Below, one piece after another: positions 14,752 through 27,600 of a stretch of 64,000 bases of DNA. Location: positions 19,119,001-19,183,000 of the forward strand of contig JABWDB010000003.1 of NCBI GenBank assembly GCA_019614645.1, given 5' to 3'. The stretch's first letter is position 1. Each line of letters starts with the position of its first letter. Source of the stretch: Stratiolaelaps scimitus (Eukaryota; Arthropoda; Arachnida; Mesostigmata; Laelapidae). The translations under genes were made by a program, and so were the position numbers. The notes beneath the pieces are model-generated. The model searched no databases. It was not told the DNA's origin and worked only from the letters and a program-made list of their open reading frames with translations.

Positions 14752-15522
14752 GTTAATTTTGATCATTTCATGTCCTCGTGGAGGACCATACCAGGCTCTA
14801 GTGTAGAAACAATGACCTCCATGAATGGATGTACACTGTTGAAACAGCTAAGGCCGCCGACGATGTGAACGAGGGACTGTGGGAATTTGAAAAATACAAG
14901 TTTAGGTCTTGTTTCGTTCAACCCTTCATGCAGTCATGAAATAGCTGAGGAACAAATCTGAAAATATAAATTTATTCTCGAAACGCGGCTTACTACATAT
15001 GATGTCATTACATCATATCCCCAGTGTATCTATGCTGTCAATCAAATGTTGATAATTTACAGTTACTATATATATATATATATATATATCGACGTGCATC
15101 CTTACATAAGTTAAAATTACACTGCTGACGATGGCACACCTGAGAACCTGCATGGTATATGCGCGTACATGTGACATCGCTGAGTTCAGGTTACTGTGGT
15201 CAGCCTCGTTACAGAACGGCGACCTAATAGACCAACTCATAGGTCGACCCTTTGAATGCATAGAAGCGTATTGAAGAACCATTCGTTTCTGCCACGAAGA
15301 TCGAAAACTTGGTCTGACTTCAGTCAGCTTGGCTTGAATCAGTCGGAAACATGGTTTGTGGTGTAAAAAACGGTCTAAATCTCGAAATAAATGACTTCAT
15401 GTATTGCGCAGAGCAACTCGTTTTGCCGGAAGTAGCCCTCCAGTCATTTTCGGTTTTATGAACTCGAAAAACTCTCTCCTCGCTGACGGACCCGTATTTA
15501 CATGCTGAGAGTCTGTGTTCTT

Positions 15523-15582
15523 CTGTTTTTCGAGCTGACAGGCCTCAGCTGTTCCCCTTTGTGACAGGCCTCAGCTCTTAAC
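15523..15582. repeat. Dispersed 60-bp repeat, copy 1
   Basis: This segment (TTTTTCGAGCTGAC ... CAGCTGTTCCCCT ... TGACAGGCCTCAGCTCT) is closely matched at 48155-48210 in the same orientation. Here the subunit GACAGGCCTCAGCT occurs twice, while the second copy has a shortened first subunit. It is probably a transposable element fragment. Confidence 0.7.
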
Positions 15583-15900
15583 CTTTTAGATATTACATGA
15601 GAGGACCTGTCGGGGCCACCTTTGCCTATGCTCTTCCTTACTCGTATCTGGCAAGAATCCGTTGAAGAGTCTGTGTTGAGGCATAGCATCATTGAGTATA
15701 TTACGGACAATCGAGTTGATCAAACACGACTATACACGGCGAGCGGCTGGTTAGATTACGCTCAACTCAATACATTTCATATAATTGCCAAGCATCATTT
15801 TGGCGGCCATTACCCGGTGCGATGCGTTTGACGGCCGGCTCACACTATCCGTCCGGCCACTGCTGCAGCTTTGTCGACGCTGCTGGCGCCGAGATCTGCG

Positions 15901-16347
15901 TTATTCCGGTGACTCGTTTAAAACCAACGAAGCTTTGTCGTTTTGGGAGCGCCCGCCTCTCGTCTCTCGTCTACGCCAAAATGTGCTCCACATCTTTTTC
16001 GTGCGCGATTTCTTCACTTCGCTTCGATGTTGCCCGTCATCTAATCTCTCCGTGACGCGCTCCTTTTTCGGCTGCAGGACTGACTTGAGTCGCTTGAGTT
16101 TATTTTTTCGAGCAGGTGCGCCGCTGACGTTCATAGTTCGCGTGGAGCGACGGCCTGACGACGCATGTTTGCGGCCGAAGGTGAACCGTTGAGCCTTGAT
16201 TGTATCCTTGGCAGAGGCATCGCACAGCGGGGGACCGGAACCTGGGCTAGCCCCGCCACTTTCTAGGTCATCATGAATAGGTGTTGGCTGGATACTTCGC
16301 CTCCAACAACACAGTTTCCTCCAGAATCTTAGGCGACATCCGATCAT
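15901..16347 (-). CDS. Hypothetical small basic ORF, doubtful
   Basis: An uninterrupted frame of 148 codons runs from an ATG at 16347 to a stop at 15901. The product starts MIGCRLRFWRKLCCWRR and has a Gly/Ser/Pro-rich middle. The second half is very Lys/Arg-rich, with stretches such as KNKLKRLKSVLQPKKER. I recognise no family. It lies just downstream of PARL-A on the same strand. The composition could reflect a real intrinsically disordered protein, a coding exon of an unrecognised gene, or a chance frame in a locally GC-rich patch. No ribosomal or splice context favours it. Confidence 0.2.
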   Translation of the reverse strand: MIGCRLRFWRKLCCWRRSIQPTPIHDDLESGGASPGSGPPLCDASAKDTIKAQRFTFGRKHASSGRRSTRTMNVSGAPARKNKLKRLKSVLQPKKERVTERLDDGQHRSEVKKSRTKKMWSTFWRRRETRGGRSQNDKASLVLNESPE

Positions 16348-16829
16348 AGCAGAGACCGCAAAACAAAAAGACAACAAGCATAACGTTACTCCGGGTGTTC
16401 TCTCGGTCTCCTCGCCATTTTGGCGATTGAGTTATTTCAACAAGTGCAAAAATACAATTATGTAACCGTACTGATTGTGGCAATACTGTGGGTCAGGGTT
16501 TTCGCTCACTGTCTCAGTGTTAGTTATTCAAGCAAACTGATGGTCCATGCACGAATACGATCTTTCCGTTATAACAAAAAAAACTCTTTGTTAATAATAT
16601 AACAAGTGTCTCTCTTCGCGTTCTATCCTATTATCAGCACAGTATCTTGCATTTTAGACAATTATCAATCCTCAACTAGCACATAATTAACAGCACAAAA
16701 TAGCAAGAATTAGTTAGCTGCAGAATATTTTCCACCTGAGTCAGTCAGTGCGCTCTCATTTCAATGTTCGCAATTATTTTTGTTCGCTGGCATCGTTCGC
16801 TGATCATCGTAGCTAATCATTAACAGCAA

Positions 16830-17580
16830 TTACCTTCGCCTGGGATGTACTTTTCCCCACACTCTCATAATCTGAAGTTGCCACCATCCAGCGATCTTGT
16901 AACCGCCTAATCCATATCCGATCCCGAACAGTGCGCCTCCAAGATGCGATGCATGGTCAAAGATCCGCCAGCCTAAGACAAGTCCTACAATCACGGAACA
17001 ATAGAAACTTGTTATTGTAATTGTGTATTATCTGTGACGTTCACGAAAAAAAGGTTCCGTTTCCAACTATTGCTATTATTTGAAATGTAAATAGCGTTCG
17101 CCTTTGCAGACGTGTTTTCTTCGTTTGTGATACATTCTATTTCGCCTACGATCGATATGGACTCGTGCAATACGAGGAAAATGACTTGTCTGAAGTTGAA
17201 AAAAATAGCTACCGATCTCACCCGGCCTGAAGATTCGTGACATGGCCAATTTGTTTACAATTGAAAATATTGTTTTGTTCGAATAACAGAGCGGCATGTA
17301 TTCGCTGACGATAGGGGATTACTTTTAGATTTGCACAGCTTGTAAAGGGAGCGCATTCTATTCAAATCAAAAAAGGCAACAGCCCCCCGTTTGACGAGCT
17401 AGCGCGACTGAGCTGTCTGATAGAAACGTATCAACGTACATCATCCGTTCATAATAATAATAATAATATATAATGAACCGTGTATCTAAAATTTGCTGAC
17501 AAAAATTGCATTGTTTTCACACTGTTGCTACCTGGGTTGTCGGCGACGTCTAATTATCATATGTCTACAATCAAGGCTAA

Positions 17581-17625
<45 letters not shown>

Positions 17626-20366
17626 ATGTATTTATATCTAGATGGGTCGAATATTTCAAATAGTCGACGAAGCAATCTTGATTTAAGTTATCTCCAAATA
17701 CGCCTTGGAGCTTGATGTCTATATCTTTTGCATCACCACTAATTGTACTTTGGGCACATTATTGAAAATATCAAAATAAAGCTAATTAATAACAAAAAAC
17801 ATGAAAAATAATCTCTTACAAAAGGGTTTCATAATACAAGGCACTACTTTTATGTTTTTCCTATACCAATTGTTGACCTCACCACACGAGAGAGTGCCAC
17901 TTCGCCCCGTCACGAAAATGTTTGTTTCTATTGTGACTACAGAATAATATCGAGAAAATTGCTGCTCAGAATAGTCAACAACAATTACCGGCTGATCAAT
18001 GCTACTAGACCTGCTACCTATTGTACGATTGTCTTACTATTAGAGGGATATTTATACGGATTAATATTGCCATAGTCAACTATTTTGTTTCATTTAGCTT
18101 AGACTTGACAATATAAACGTGAATTGCCATAACAGCCGCCGAGTCCCTTCAAGCAATTGAACTTGTTCGTGTGTGAGCGCCCAACCGTCAAACACACGCA
18201 ATTCTGTATCCAGTTGTTGTAGTATCACGTCTACCCTCGTGCACTAACCTGCTGTGTCGATGGACATCATCACCCCGAGAAATACGGCCGCTGGAAAGGT
18301 GAACTTTGGTATACAGATGCAGTGCAGAGGTAGTTTTGGAAGCGCAGAGCACACAGTGCCCCAGACGCCCATAATAGCACCCGATGCTCCCAGGCTCGAG
18401 TATCTATTGATGTCGATCAGGCCAACGGCGAGCGGTTCGGTACAACAGAAAGCCGCGGTACGGACAGATGAGATACGAAGCCGTGAGATGAGATGCCATA
18501 TGCAATCAAAGAAGTTCCACGTTAAGGTGACGATCTACGAGCCATATTGTACGCTTCGTCTATCATCAATTTCCAATGACAACATTTCACCCCAAGTCGT
18601 CGAGCTTCTCGAGAAATAGCCTGCTCTCGTGCATCCCTATGCACAGCTGGTGGAGACGCCGATGTCCGACCCAAATTCGGGACCCTTATCAAGTCGGATT
18701 GAAATACACACTGTACAATACAACTGGCACGGAATTGTTCGATTGCATAGAAACGACACGGATGAGTGAAGCAAGCATACGTCGGAGACTTTCGCTTGAG
18801 ATTCCTACCTTGTCCGACAGCACAGCTACCGAGGCTAACGGGTCAAGCGCACAGTGAAATGATCAATCTGTTAATGCGATTCATTGGCCCTTGGACGCAA
18901 TTTGGCGCGTTATATTGAGGCTTTTACTTTTCTTTACTAATTGGACATTTGATAAAATGTACAAAGAGATACGTACGGTTTCGTTGCGAGCGTCTCGTGC
19001 GTGTACGTTGCTAGCGCCGCGATGGAGCCCGCTGATAAGTACACCGCTACAAAATTGTGATATCCAACCAAGGCAACCACTGCGTTACTCGGGCTGATAT
19101 AATCAAACACAAATGCAAAGCAACAACAGCAAGAACAACAACGAGAGCAACAAGCAGTGCTTTAGTAACAGTATCCAACAAACAGGTCGATGACCATCAC
19201 GGCTGGCTGCGATTATGCCGAGGGAGCCGGTTGATCAACCTTAGGGAAATTGCCTTGGGGCGGCGTCGTCACTTGTGCTTACTTGTGTTTCTGCGGCAAT
19301 CAGCAACATGGAATTATTGAAAGCTATCAAACAATAATGCATTATGCATATCGTTGGTTATAGCGTCCCTAGTTTGTTGATATATGTATTTGTTCAGTAT
19401 AGTAGATTTATTCAAACATACACTAGTTAGGAATTATTTCTAGGGATTATGGGGGGGGGCTGAGGTCGACAATGTCCCGAGAAAGGCGATGACATTGGCC
19501 CTCTGCACAGCGAGGGACAGGCACTGCAGAAGGAAAGAACCTGCGCGCTTGACCCCGGTGGCGCGGATTTGTTCAGTTATATCGCCGTTGTCATGTCTTG
19601 ATGGTTAGAGTTCTATATCCAGACAAATTATTTTATCTCAGTCATCATATTTGAATATGTATACAATACGCGTATGTGTCTCACGTAACATGGTACATAC
19701 CTGTACAGCGCTAACATGTTCAACGCGAGATGTATTATCCACCAGTGGCTGAATGACGATAGAAATAAAGCTAATACACTCGACGTTTTCGATTGCACGA
19801 AGTAATGCGTCATAACCTTGCTCATATCGGGAATCTGCCACAGAACAAAAACAATTGCGTTCAATGCAAATATGACGAAAAATACTCGATGTCCTGGACT
19901 TGATGGTGTTTCCCACCACTTTGTGACCTATAAAGCGGATCCAGAACGATACGGGATAGGATCAGATGTTAGATCGTACTCGCATGGAGTCGTTTGTCAC
20001 AGTGACGGAAGTGACAAACACTCTCGGGGGTAACAATAAATAGTGAATAGTAATCTATTGTGGGGGCTAAGCAGATATCAAATATGAAGAACTATGAAAT
20101 TCTCATGTTTATCACTTCGAGATTTATCCCATTGGCCTGCCGCTCACCTTTTGGCGCATAGTTAACACTCGACCACTCTCTTCGTTGGCACCGCCATCAT
20201 TTGCGGATTCAGCATTGGTGACCGTGGTTGTAAATTGCTGTTGTGTCCTAAGAGATGATTGTCGCAATACCTGTCTCAACTTAGTTTCGAATGCCCAAAT
20301 TGCCGTGGCTGCATAGAAGACCAGGGGCGCGCTCAACGTGAGCAAGACTGGCAAGACCGAATCCAT
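16830..20366 (-). CDS. PARL: PARL-type mitochondrial rhomboid protease, copy A
   Basis: Intramembrane serine protease of the inner mitochondrial membrane; family substrates include PINK1 and PGAM5. Exons: 20366-20148, 19918-19701, 19093-18977, 18403-18249 and 16984-16830, all in phase, 287 aa. Landmarks in order: AIWAFE helix; WWETPSSPGHR loop; LNAIVFVLWQIPDM; LSSFSHWWIIHLALNM; FVAVYLSAGS; the serine motif SSLGASGAIMG; FTFPAAVFLG; and the histidine motif RIFDHASHLGGALFG. Both catalytic residues are intact. Human PARL is 379 aa, so the mitochondrial presequence is missing here. The first listed exon has an acceptor (GCAG) two bases before its ATG, implying an upstream exon; a phase-compatible candidate is 21448-21298. 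It is the proximal member of a tandem pair with copy B, and the last two exons have the same lengths (155 and 155 nt) in both. Confidence 0.9.
17585..17630. repeat. (TA)n microsatellite in PARL-A intron
   Basis: TA-dinucleotide run of about 40 nt inside the last intron of PARL-A. Confidence 0.85.
19407..19536 (-). repeat. Dispersed retroelement-like 3' repeat, copy 1
   Basis: Read on the minus strand, this ends in TGTATGTTTGAATAAA, a polyadenylation-type end. The upstream part (AATAATTCCTAACTA and CATAATCCC) recurs at 24163-24276, 35860-35914, 31952-32014 and, shorter, 50369-50398. With copy 2 it also shares the block around 19470-19536, including CTGCACAGCGAGGGACAGGC. A shared 3' end with variable 5' truncation is typical of a non-LTR retroelement. 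It sits in a PARL-A intron. Confidence 0.75.
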
Positions 20367-22950
20367 GGCTGCAGTGGCGGCGGATAATGGCGGCGGTGTG
20401 TTGATGAGAGCCTACGTGAGTCTGTCTGAAATTGATCACGAAAGGGCCCAAAATAACAAGACACACCACGCGCGCGTGTTAGTCTACCAAAAATACCCAT
20501 CAGTCAATAGGCAAGGGTCTTTAAGAGTTTAGGTCACTTGAGTGCGATTTGATGGTAGGACATGCTATTGCACTTGATTCAAATCTATTGGAACAAACAA
20601 AACCGTCGGTTTTATTTTTCATTGTTTGAAAATCGAAATCGTATCATAAACACTTCTTATTTCAAGTTTCAAAACGAATAGAAAGTCCTATGTAACCTGA
20701 AAAAATATTTTTGCCACGTGACGCTTACCTGATCTATGCGTTACAAATGGCTCTTCATAGTTAATAGCTACTTGAACTTCATATGGGATCCCGCAGTATA
20801 TGGCAACATCCAAACTGAAGATTATATTGTTCGACCAGCTATCATTGACACTGAGTTGATTTGTTACAGTAAAACGAGTGTATCAGGTACAACTCTATGG
20901 GCACCACTGCCATAGATATCGATAACAGGTGGACATGCTCCTTCATTAATGCCTGCGCGATGACCACTTCTCCGTCAGCATCTCAGACCCATGTACCCAC
21001 TTCAGGGTTTGTCACCGAAGCGATTCCATGAGCGCGCTGTGTCAGTCAGAGCCAAAATAGACGAATCGGCAACATTAGGTGGGTTAACTATATACGGGGT
21101 TACATGTGTTGACGTAATATCAGATTCCCACTGGTCTGGCGTTTATGTGTCGGCTTCCAATAGCCATTCGACCGCAGCCCTTCCTCATTAAGCAAGAAGC
21201 GACTAATCATAATTTCTCAAATGAACAACAGCACCATCAACATCCTCGTGCGCAGTCGACTCTAAGCAACAAAGTTTGTGTTGTCGATCGTCAATACCCG
21301 CCCATCGAGAATGACTTGCGCTCGGTCGGTTGCCATGTAGAACAAACCATGTGTCGCCCCAGCGTCTTTCGAACGCGTACCATTGCTGGAAAACTATGCC
21401 AGCTAGATCTCTGCACAGCTGGCTAGCTAGCCTAGCTAATGGCGCCACAGATTGAGCACACAGGGTGATGATGGCTCGCTTGATTTCATGAGTAGGTTCC
21501 TAACCACGGTGGCTGTCGAGTCTCTCTCTCTCTCCCATATCTACAAACAAACAAATAGCAAATCGTTTTTGCCCACTCCACGAATCGTGCGGTGGCACAT
21601 ACAAACACGCGGCGTCGATTGCGCGACGTCGGACGTCGGACGGTTGACTACAGCGTTAGCCGATCGCCGATGCCGCCTCCCTCACTGTCACTAGGTGGAG
21701 CCACTTGCCACCCGTTCTCTTCAGCTTGTTTGTTGGTGTGCCACGACGTTTGAATGTGTCCATAGACAGAATCCAGTCGGGGAAAACCTGCTTTCATAGT
21801 CGCTGCCGCTTACGTGCTCTGACGAGCCGGCCGCACATGACATACAATCGCGTCATTGAAGGTGTACGCCACTTGGAACATTGGGCATCAAGGCACCGTC
21901 TGGCGCCGTAATGGCGACCGTGGTATCACTCGCTGTGTCTTAATGAAGCATCACTTAGCTTGGCTTCAACGAGTAAGAAACTGGAGATTTCGCAGGAGGA
22001 CGCGTAGCAACGCCATCTTTCGATGAACTAATACAAAATGAAGAAGTCGTCTTTGAGAGTGGAAAAGTGCGATTCTGTGTTTCGATACTATTATTTTGAT
22101 AGTTATACCATTTTTGTGGATATGCTATTATCTGGTAATGTGATTTAAATAAAAAAAAAACAACCGTTTGTGTTATTTGCGAGGAAGCTTTAATTCAATT
22201 GATGGACGCTTCCGAAAGAGAAACTCAAACCAATATTACAATTCCCACCAATTCCGGACGCCTGATTCCGGTGATCACGTGTCACCGCTTTATGACCCTC
22301 CGGTCTTTGCGACAGAACGGACACTTTCGTTGTTGTTGGTTTGACGTCCCATCTGATGCCAGCGCTGTAACTATTATTTTTCCGATTTCAACACCTAGGC
22401 TAATCTGGCATGGATGGTAACGCGAAATTAACAGCCTTGAGCTCTGTTCATGAGACAATGAGGAATCTCAACAACGAACGCCCACGGTGTTCATGGTTGT
22501 GGCCGGGGAGGGCCGACAACGTTCGTTATTTAAGATGGTTCGCTCCATCAAGCACTGTTGGAAACTCAATGAGACATGTTGTTCCTCAGCTAGTTCGTGC
22601 CCTCACACTATTTCATACAAAGTTCACATAAGTTCCATCGTCAATAATAGCCTCGATATGCAGCTCGATACGGAGCACTAGTAGTGAGAGATACATCCGT
22701 ATATTTGTTCTGAGATAGACCTTTAGTAAATGCACAACAGCAAAGGTGAATATTTACAGCACAATCTATTTGATTGGAGCATACAAGCAACGTGACAAGG
22801 TTTTTGACTTTATGACTAGACGCGATTATTACAACTACGTTGAAGTTATATAATAACAGAGCAAATAATTGTATTGACAAATTTTATCAACCTGTAGGCT
22901 ACAGAGACTGCATGTGATACATTTTGATACATATTTGATGAAGCAATGGG
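20367..22950. other. Spacer between PARL-A and the mariner remnant
   Basis: It probably contains the PARL-A promoter and perhaps a first exon at 21448-21298. Otherwise it holds AT-rich sequence, a CT run at 21522-21535 and short frames without domains. Confidence 0.45.
21298..21448 (-). other. PARL: Candidate first exon of PARL-A
   Basis: The minus-strand ATG at 21448 opens 50 codons (MAPLARLASQLCRDLAGIVF at the start) and reaches a GTATTG donor in phase 1. This is the phase needed by the acceptor two bases before the ATG of the next exon at 20366. The start has the arginine-spaced, acid-poor look of a mitochondrial presequence. The donor is weak and there is no homology to support it, so this stays a proposal. 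Confidence 0.3.
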
Positions 22951-23039
22951 GTCAAATATACCACGAGAATGAAAGCGCTCAACAAGCAACCGAGTTTTGA
23001 GATCCGGCGGACCAGGTCCGTCAGACTTGTATTCTCAGA

Positions 23040-24132
23040 AGGAAAGTGTCAGGTGTATGCTTCAAGAGAAGAAATGTCCAGCTGAAATTCATTGAGAGCT
23101 GATTAGTGTGCACGGCCATAATACCCTGGCTCGACGACAGGTCTACCATTGGTGTGCGCAGTTTAGTCAAGGCGACTGGGACATTAATGAACATCGAGGG
23201 CGCCCATCCCTTCTCGAATCTCGATTTGAAAAACGGATCGAAAACGCTTTTGAGGAAACTAAAGCTTGGTCATTGAGGACTTTGTCGGCTAAAACTGGCG
23301 TGCCTCGTGAAATATGTCGTCGAATTATTAAAAATAATCTGAGGCTGCAGAAAAAAGGTGCAAAATGGGTCCCTCATTAACTCGGCCCTGGCCAACTGAA
23401 AATGCGTGAGGAGTGTTCGCGAGACAATTTGAAGATATATAGGCAGCAAAAGAGTCGCTTAGAGCATACCGTTGCAGTGAACGAGACATGGGTCAGCCTG
23501 TATAGGGGACCGGAAAAAGATCCAAGTAAAACAGTGGCTACGACCAGGTGAACAGGCAATGGCGGTAGCAGTACCAAGTAGATTCGAACCTAAAGTAATG
23601 GTAGCACTTGCCATGGATTTCAACGGAATTTGCTACTTCGAGATTTTGGGTCCAAAAGAAAAAATGGACTCGGCTCGATATCTCGAGTTCTTGAAGGGAC
23701 TCAGGAATAATTGGCATGGCGATAGGAAGCACCGAGTGTGGCTGCTCATTGGCAATACTAGGGCACATCATAGCAATGAAATTACGTCCTGGCTTAAGGT
23801 CAACAAGATTTACCGATGGCATCACCCCCTATTCTCCCGATTTAAACCCGTGTGACTATGGTTGGTTCCATCGATTAAACAGGGCTATAGGTGGCCAAAG
23901 CTATGCAAGCACCGATTTACCCCGAGAGGCCTTAAATAACGAAGTTATAAATGGGAATAAAAATGATGCATACCTAGCCGTCAGATGGCTGTTAGAACTC
24001 TGGGACCAGTGTATAAATAAAAGAGATACATACCTCTACTTCATACTAAAAAATCTTTATTGGAACTCACTTAGTTTTGCCGTAATTTGAAATGTATATG
24101 TGTTTCATTATTTTTGGGTCAGCCTAATAGTT
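23040..24132 (+). mobile_element. Dead mariner-like transposon
   Basis: A Tc1/mariner-type transposase can be read across three frames. First comes KKCPAEIH with a stop, then ELISVHGHNTLARRQVYHWC, a GRPS box and RGAKWVPH-type helix-turn-helix DNA-binding region (to 23380). Then come NETWVSLY (about 23480), VMVALAMDFNGICYFEIL and LLIGNTRAHHS (about 23740). After a frameshift comes TPYSPDLNPCDYGWFHRL (about 23825-23880). The first two catalytic Asp positions appear changed (N in NETW, G in IGNT); the third, in CDY, remains. The right end TTTTTGGGTCAGCCTAATA (to about 24130) matches mariner terminal repeats. I found no matching left end, so the 5' end may be truncated. It lies between the two PARL genes. 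Confidence 0.85.
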
Positions 24133-24162
24133 ATTAACCAATATATAATGCAAATATTGTTG

Positions 24163-24276
24163 TTCAAACATACAGTGGTTAGGAGTTATTTCTAGGGATT
24201 ATGGGACACAATGTCCCGAGGAAGACGATGGCATTGCCCCGCTGCACAGCGAGGGACAGGCGTTGCAGAAGGAAAT
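24163..24276 (-). repeat. Dispersed retroelement-like 3' repeat, copy 2
   Basis: Closely related to copy 1 along its length, including ATGTCCCGAG, GCTGCACAGCGAGGGACAGGC and TTGCAGAAGGAAA. It begins about 30 bp beyond the right end of the mariner remnant and just downstream of PARL-B. Confidence 0.75.
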
Positions 24277-24694
24277 TATTGTTAGTCTCCGGTTAAATGT
24301 TCAACCTTGGCCGTATTTATCAAACTAAGGCGACCTGTATTTAAGACCATAGGAAATAAAGATCACAATTGTATATTTGTATGGTAAACACGACGAGTTA
24401 TTTATTTACTAAAATAGTATGTGCTTTTAGAACATATCGCTAACGAGCCATCCATTCATTACGTCGATGTCTACGCCGAACCTACGACAATCGCCTCCTA
24501 TGGTAGATCCACTTTTTTTGTAAATCCCCAAAACAGCTTTGCTTATTTTCATCTTCCCTTGTACTTGGAAATAACTAACAGCGCAGGATACCTCAGCAAA
24601 AGTAATCAAACATCTTTTCCATTTTTCATAGTTTGTTCCCCGTCTCTAGTTTTTACGAGAATATGCACCTTGTCCCATATGTAGACTCCAATGA
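24277..24694. other. PARL-B 3' flank
   Basis: AT-rich. On the minus strand an AATAAA lies at 24401-24406, about 290 nt after the PARL-B stop. No gene seen. Confidence 0.4.
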
Positions 24695-27600
24695 CTACCG
24701 CCATTTAGAACGGATATCACGCCACTGCTCAAGAATTTGTTGCTGGTATTGTACGATGACCTTGTGGCCACCCATTGCGTAACCGACGCCGAACAGTGCC
24801 CCGCCAAGATGTGCCGCATGATCGAAAAACCGCCAGCGGAGAAGGATTCCTGAAAGTGCAAAGCGATTGGAGCACAATATAAAGCGAATATAGTGATACG
24901 GATATTGTCAAAGCTCATCAATACTACGTAGCGATATGGTCACTATGTAACTAGGATTATTTCAATATGTAACCACGACATGCCTAAAGTGTACATGGGC
25001 CATAATATTACTCTGTCCGCTGATCAATCAGCAATTAGTTCGTTTAAAAAGGTCTACTTTGAAAAAAACGAGTTCATCCCACAATTGACATATGAGGACA
25101 CAAACAAAGCCTATCAAAACATTTACGTACCGAGTGCGTCAAAGGCTAGAATAGTCTTGATGGCGGTTCCCGCGCTGAAGGAGAGCATTGGTAGAAAGAC
25201 AATGCACAGTCGCGAATCCGGCAATAACGAACAAACGATGCCGAGAATTCCCATGATAGATCCAGAGGCGCCCAGGCTCGTTAAGCTAGACCGACGGAAC
25301 GGGAAGATTACGGTGTTCGTCGAAGCATATATATATATATTAGCACAACAGAAGAATACATGACAGAAGAGTTAGATGATCACTCGTAGTATTTTGGTGT
25401 GGCAGAATGCGACAAGCAAAGCTGTAACAAACGATTGAAGACCCCGCGCCCTAATTGTCTTCGCTGGTATAACGCTACGTATATTGCGAGCGTATGTATG
25501 AGAAGAGTGAGGTGAGGAGAAGTGGAACTGATATTGAAAAAAACATCATTAGGTATCCAGTAAACCATGGAATGTAAGGCTTGTGCTCACGAATTGCACT
25601 TCAAAGACACGACATCTCTGGATTTTGTGGCCGTACCGCAAGATGAGAACGACCTACCACCCGACTTGTCATTTGAGGACAGTTGTCATGATATAATAAT
25701 TATAGAGCGTGCTGTACTCTTACTTAAATTTGTACCCTAATTGCAAAACCCAAATCAGAATATCTATTCACATAAGTGGGCTGAATTTCACCAAATTTTT
25801 GTACGAATAGCCTGAATATGTAGCCTACTCGAGAGCATAGACAAGGTGATCTGCATCTTTCGAGTATCGTCGGGTCAATTCGAGAGCGCCAGAGAGCGAG
25901 CGTCAGACAAACGAAATACTGATAGAGCATTTAATCGCAATGACCATGTCTCTTCTTTGGCATCGAATACTTTTAGAGTGAGTGGCATGGCCGTCTAAAG
26001 AAGATTTTTTTTTGCACCTTGGGCGATAACGCATGCCCTTGGTCGATCTCGAGTCATGTCTGCCATGGTGTAACAGTTCGAGCAGCAGTTTCAGCGCTGT
26101 GTGCTGCCAACCAGGTAGAACAATAGTGTGGCGTCGGTCGGTCGCTCGAGCAGGTATGTTTTATTTTATTTCTATTCCCCATGAGAACCCGAGAGATCGC
26201 AAGTCATCTCAAGCCAAGCGAAATTGTGCTTGATCTTTTATGCAGCAGAATCCATTTTTGGAACTTATTCGGCCATGCTAAAGTGGAGGCGCCCAACGTT
26301 ATTAGCCACTGCCTCAGTAGACCATAGCTGTCCAAACTTTCAGGGCGATCAATAGACGACAATGTATTGTCTTACGAGGGATTGCCGTTTTGTGTATCGT
26401 ATGGGTCCCCAAGAAAACACGATAACCACATAAATTCGTTTAAACAAAAAAGAGAAATTGTTTGAACACGTACGCTACTCTCGAAGCACTCTGGTGGAAA
26501 TGCGACGCCAACGATGCTATAACGCCCGCGGAGAGGTACGTGGCCACGAACTGCTGTTGGCCCATCAATGCAACGATGGTGTCACTGAAACTGTTTTCGG
26601 ACGATTACCGTATTAATCATAGAGAAAACTAAGGATTAAAATAAGTTGTCACCTAGTGTCGTCACTCACATATAGATACACCTTTCGAAGGGCTATGCTC
26701 CGTACCGAAATAATTCAAGCACGACTAGGTGAGGATTGAATGATTATGCACGCAATGGGTAGAAATACGAGGAAAGGGTACGAAATGTCTCTTCGAGACA
26801 GTTTTCTTCCTAAGTAATCTCCTTAAGTGTCATTGTTCTTTTTAACTTGTTCTTATCGTGACGATCGGTGAACGTATAGTTTTTAGTATCAAGACAGCTG
26901 GAGACAGTTATCAAATGCGCGAAGAAGAAGCTATATCCGGTATCTACTATTTCGTGCATTGTATTGTACTTCACCTGTATAGGACGAACATGTTGCACGC
27001 AAAGTGCATAGGCGATGAGTGGCTGAACGTTGAGAGTAGCATAGATGAGACCACAGGCGACGCCGCCGAATTGCAGAAATACCGCGGCATAATGTGTGCC
27101 AATCGAGGCACATGCCATAAGGCTAGCACGACCGAGTTCAGTGCAAGGATGCCGAAGAACGTCCGGTGGCCAGGGGTCTGACGACGCCACCACTCATGAA
27201 TCTATGAAAACGATAAATTGCAACGGCAAGGGGACAACGGAGCTATCTATTAAAGAACAAGCAGAAACTGCTAGAATCGTCCATGATCATCTAAGATGTG
27301 CTCATGCGATCATTTTCGACGTTAATTTTTGACTAAATCGCAGGTTCCGAGCTAGTTGCAAGAGAACTGTATATGTTTCCTTCACCCCGTTATCTTTCTG
27401 ATGTTAGTCAGACGAATTTGAAAATGGCAATTTGGCGGGGGAATGCGACGTTTTTTGCGGGGGGCGGATTACGGCAATGCATGATGCACATACGTGTTGG
27501 ACGGTCCGTACCAACACAATTGTGTGGGACTCACAGAGGCTTCGCACTAAACCCGCGTACCTTCTCTTTTTCCCAAGATGGCTCGGAAAGCTTACAGCAT

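Larger units (their letters stand above)
12042..15900. other. Gene-poor spacer upstream of TYMS
   Basis: I see no conserved coding segment. Contents are a CT-rich tract at about 12902-12924, an 11-bp perfect inverted repeat at 14328-14355, a (TA)n tract at 14718-14750, another at 15065-15090, and one copy of a 60-bp dispersed repeat at 15523-15582. The TYMS promoter should lie just above 12041. Confidence 0.45.
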
